A DNA stretch of 64,000 bases, taken from Actinoplanes campanulatus. Lineage in GTDB: Bacteria; Actinomycetota; Actinomycetes; Mycobacteriales; Micromonosporaceae. The stretch covers positions 62,001 to 126,000 of the forward strand of contig NZ_BMPW01000008.1 of assembly GCF_014647795.1 (NCBI RefSeq), given 5' to 3'. Of the stretch, positions 61,352 to 64,000 are shown in pieces; position 1 is the stretch's first letter; each line of letters opens with the position of its first letter. A program made the translations under genes and the position numbers. The notes below the pieces were generated by a model. It was not told where the DNA came from and made no database searches. It saw only the letters and a list, made by a program, of their open reading frames with translations.

Positions 61352-62848
61352 TCAGGGCCTCCGCGTGCTGAGGATGACCGGCACCGGGCCGCCGCCCATG
61401 CCGGGGCCGCCCTCGCCGTCGAGCGAGCAGCCGCCGAGGTCCTCCAGCGCGGCCGCGGTCTTGGCGTGCGCGGCCGGGATGACGTACCGCTCGTCGTATT
61501 TGGCGATGGCGAGCAGCCGGTACATGGCCTCGACCTGGCCGGCGGTCATGCCGATGCCGTCGAGCAGTTCGTTCGCGACGGTGCCGTCGAGGGTGCGGGC
61601 CCGCATGTAGGCGCGCATGGCGGCCAGTTTCATCAGCACTCCCCCGGCCACCGCGGTGTCGCCGGCGGTGAACAGCGACGCCAGGTATTCGACGGGGATC
61701 CGCAGGTCCTCGATGGTGTGGAAGATGTCGTCGGCGTCGGTGTCGTCGCGGCCGGCGGCGCCCGCGGCGTCCAGCACCGGCGACAGCGGCGGCACGTACC
61801 AGACCATCGGCAGGGTGCGGTACTCCGGGTGCAGCGGCAGGGCGATCCGGTACTCGCTGATCAGCTTCCAGACCGGGGAGGCCATGGCCGCCTCGATCCA
61901 CTCCTCCGGGTGGCCGGCGTCGCGGGCGGCCTGCTGCACGGCCGGGTCGAAGGGGTCGAGGAAGACGCCGCGCTGGGCGTCCAGCAGCTCCTCCTCGGGC
62001 ACGGTCGCCGCGGCGAGGACGGCGTCCTCGTCGTACCAGAGAATGCCGAGGTAGCGGAGGCGGCCGACGCAGGTCTCCGAGCAGATGGTGGGCTGACCGG
62101 CCTCGATGCGCGGGAAGCAGAACGTGCACTTCTCGGCCTTGCCGGTGGCGTGGTTGACGTAGACCTTCTTGTACGGGCACGCCGACACGCACATCCGCCA
62201 GCCGCGGCAGCGGTCCTGGTCGACCAGGACGATGCCGTCCTCCTCGCGCTTGTACATGGCGCCGGACGGGCAGGCCGACACGCACGCCGGGTTGAGGCAG
62301 TGCTCGCAGATCCGCGGAAGGTGGAACATGAAGGTCTTCTCGAACTCGAACTTGACCTTGTCGGCCAGGCCGCGCAGGTTCGGGTCCTGGTCCATGGTGT
62401 CGCCGCCGAGGGAGTCCTCCCAGTTGGCGCCCCACTCGATCGACATGGGTTCGCCGGTCAGCTTGGACCAGGGCTTCTTGACCGGGGTGTCGGTGAGCCC
62501 GCCCGGCGCGCTGACCAGGATGTCCTTGTCGAAGGTGGCCGGCTCGTAGTAGTCGTCGATGGTCGGCAGGTCCGGGTTGGCGAAGATCTTTCCCAAGCGA
62601 GAAAGACGGCCCCCGGAGCGGAGCACCAGACGGCCCTTTCCGTCCAGCTTCCAGCCGCCCTTCCAGCGTTCCTGGTCCTCGTAGTGCTTCGGGTAGCCGA
62701 TGCCCGGCTTGGTCTCGACGTTGTTGAACCAGACGTACTCGGTGCCCTCGCGGTTGGTCCACGTCTGCTTGCACGTGACCGAGCAGGTGTGGCAGCCGAT
62801 GCACTTGTCCAGGTTCATCACCATGGCGACCTGCGCTCTGATGCGCAT
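61352..62848 (-). CDS. narH: Nitrate reductase beta subunit NarH
   Basis: 498 residues from ATG at 62848, sharing one base with the narG stop (TGATG). Four cysteine clusters are intact: CIGCHTCSVTCK, CEHCLNPACVSACPSG, CRGWRMCVSACP (Trp giving the 3Fe-4S centre) and CTFCFPR with a distal Cys. It relays electrons from NarI to NarG on the cytoplasmic side. Confidence 0.97.
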   Translation of the reverse strand: MRIRAQVAMVMNLDKCIGCHTCSVTCKQTWTNREGTEYVWFNNVETKPGIGYPKHYEDQERWKGGWKLDGKGRLVLRSGGRLSRLGKIFANPDLPTIDDYYEPATFDKDILVSAPGGLTDTPVKKPWSKLTGEPMSIEWGANWEDSLGGDTMDQDPNLRGLADKVKFEFEKTFMFHLPRICEHCLNPACVSACPSGAMYKREEDGIVLVDQDRCRGWRMCVSACPYKKVYVNHATGKAEKCTFCFPRIEAGQPTICSETCVGRLRYLGILWYDEDAVLAAATVPEEELLDAQRGVFLDPFDPAVQQAARDAGHPEEWIEAAMASPVWKLISEYRIALPLHPEYRTLPMVWYVPPLSPVLDAAGAAGRDDTDADDIFHTIEDLRIPVEYLASLFTAGDTAVAGGVLMKLAAMRAYMRARTLDGTVANELLDGIGMTAGQVEAMYRLLAIAKYDERYVIPAAHAKTAAALEDLGGCSLDGEGGPGMGGGPVPVILSTRRP

Positions 62849-64000
62849 CAGTACTCCACCTCCTGCGTGCGGCGGCGGATCACGGTGATCTCGTCGCGCT
62901 GGCTGCCGATCGGGCCGTAGTAGTTGAAGGCGTAGGTGAGCTGGGCGTGCCCGCCTGCCAGGTGGGTGGGCTTGACCAGCAGCCGGGTCATCGAGTTGTG
63001 GTAGCCGCCGCGCCGCTTCGACTTCTCGGCCTTGGGGACGTTCACCGTGCGCTCCGGCGAGTGGTACTGGAAGACGGTGCCCTCGGGCATCCGGTGGCTG
63101 ACCACGGCACGGGCCACGACCAGGCCGTTGCGGTTGTGGGCCTCGATCCACTCGTTGTCGCGTACCCCGATCTTGGCGGCGTCCTGGACGCTCATCCAGA
63201 TGACCGGGCCGCCGCGGGACAGGGCCAGCATCAGCTCGTTGTCGTGGTACATCGAGTGGATCGACCACTTGGCGTGCGGGGTCAGGAACCGGACGGTCAC
63301 TCCCCCGTCGACGGCGTCGCCGGGCTTGCCGAAGTGGCGGGCCATGTTCAACGGCGGCCGGAAGGCGGGCAGCTGCTCGCCCAGCTCGGCGACCCAGTCG
63401 TGCTCGACGAAGAAGTGCTGGCGGCCGGTGATGGTGTGCCACGGCTTGAGCCGCTCGACGTTGATGGTGAACGGCGAGTAGCGGCGGCCGCCCTTCTCCG
63501 AGCCGGACCACTCCGGGCTGGTGAAGACCGGCTGCGGCGCCTCCTGGGTCTCGGAGTAGGTGACCCGGTCGTTCTCGTGGCCCTCGATCAGGTCGGTGAA
63601 CCGCTGGCCGGTGCGCTTCTCCAGCTCCTGGAAGCCGGCGTGCGCGACCCGGCCGTTGGTGGTGCCGGAGAAGGAGAGGATCGCCTCACACATCCGGTCG
63701 GCGGTGGCCAGCGACGGCCGCCCGTCGATCACCCCGTTCTGGTGCTTCAGGTAGTCGACCTCCGGCTTCACGTCGACCGTGATCGCCTTCGTGGTGGTGC
63801 CGAGTTTCTCCATGAGCGGGCCGACCGTACGCATCTTCTTGCCGATCAGCGTGTAGTCGCGCTCGATCTCGATCAGCTTCGGCATGGTCTTGCCCGGCTG
63901 AGGCGAGCACTCGCCGAACTTCCAGTCGCGGACCCGGCCGCTGGGCATGGCCAGCTCGTCCGGGGTGTCGTGCTGCAACGGGGCGGCGAGCACGTCCGTG
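62848..64000 (-). CDS. narG: Nitrate reductase alpha subunit NarG (5' part outside the window)
   Basis: The frame is open to the right edge, so only the C-terminal 383 or so residues are present. YSPFTINVERLKPWHTITGRQ, AFRPPLNMARHFG, VTVRFLTPHAKWSIHSMYHDN and the final LTYAFNYYGPIGSQRDEITV are hallmarks of the NarG molybdopterin dinucleotide-binding region. It reduces nitrate to nitrite in anaerobic respiration. Together with H, J and I it forms the membrane-bound cytoplasm-facing enzyme. Confidence 0.97.
   Translation of the reverse strand, partial: TDVLAAPLQHDTPDELAMPSGRVRDWKFGECSPQPGKTMPKLIEIERDYTLIGKKMRTVGPLMEKLGTTTKAITVDVKPEVDYLKHQNGVIDGRPSLATADRMCEAILSFSGTTNGRVAHAGFQELEKRTGQRFTDLIEGHENDRVTYSETQEAPQPVFTSPEWSGSEKGGRRYSPFTINVERLKPWHTITGRQHFFVEHDWVAELGEQLPAFRPPLNMARHFGKPGDAVDGGVTVRFLTPHAKWSIHSMYHDNELMLALSRGGPVIWMSVQDAAKIGVRDNEWIEAHNRNGLVVARAVVSHRMPEGTVFQYHSPERTVNVPKAEKSKRRGGYHNSMTRLLVKPTHLAGGHAQLTYAFNYYGPIGSQRDEITVIRRRTQEVEY

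Overview
The window is high-GC DNA with strong GC3 bias, frequent GTG/TTG starts, many apparently leaderless genes (a TANNNT box 6-8 nt before the start) and many secreted proteins. This fits a filamentous actinomycete; the gene content suggests Micromonosporaceae (Actinoplanes-like), which is an inference. I see no rRNA, tRNA, CRISPR array or intact IS element. Both ends cut a gene: a multidomain secreted enzyme on the left and narG on the right.

Left part (1-20,100). Secreted and envelope proteins dominate: a discoidin/ThuA/sugar-dehydrogenase/PKD/DUF1080 enzyme followed by a cupredoxin protein and a beta-repeat protein; an Ltp-domain protein and a lipoprotein; a membrane-protein/GntR pair with a palindromic operator; a CAP-domain protein carrying three near-identical 162-bp repeats; a broken SDR gene; a discoidin/beta-helix protein behind a LacI-type palindrome; a PD40 propeller and an RTX-like protein.

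Middle (20,400-45,600). A large LuxR-family ATPase regulator is followed by a compact three-gene operon: a 2OG-Fe(II) oxygenase, a methyltransferase-like protein and a full-length choline/carnitine acyltransferase. The last two are bridged by a 9-codon mini-ORF. Next come a histidine kinase/response regulator divergent from a lipoprotein-adaptor-ABC efflux operon, a GH26-like mannanase, an FAD monooxygenase, a two-gene unit resembling proteins usually met in phages, an NmrA/AraC divergent pair, a STAND-TPR regulator, an MFS transporter, an alcohol dehydrogenase with an in-frame minisatellite, and a ThuA protein.

Right part (45,600-64,000). A nitrilase-family hydrolase, a subtilisin with P-domain, a DUF2079 membrane protein, a nucleotidyltransferase and a GrpB protein lead to the most unusual locus, at 52,993-56,727: a Ycf46-like AAA+ ATPase, DUF1257 (Ycf35-like), DUF2997, a membrane protein with a ComEA-type helix-hairpin-helix, and a radical-SAM activase-like protein. 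The last four overlap one another, as in one operon. The window ends in a nitrate respiration cluster on the minus strand: narG(partial)-narH-narJ-narI, an AhpD-like gene, a methyltransferase and narK.

The strongest candidates for undescribed biology are the Ycf46/DUF1257/DUF2997/HhH/radical-SAM operon, the oxygenase-methyltransferase-carnitine acyltransferase operon, and the phage-like pair at 35,233-37,669.
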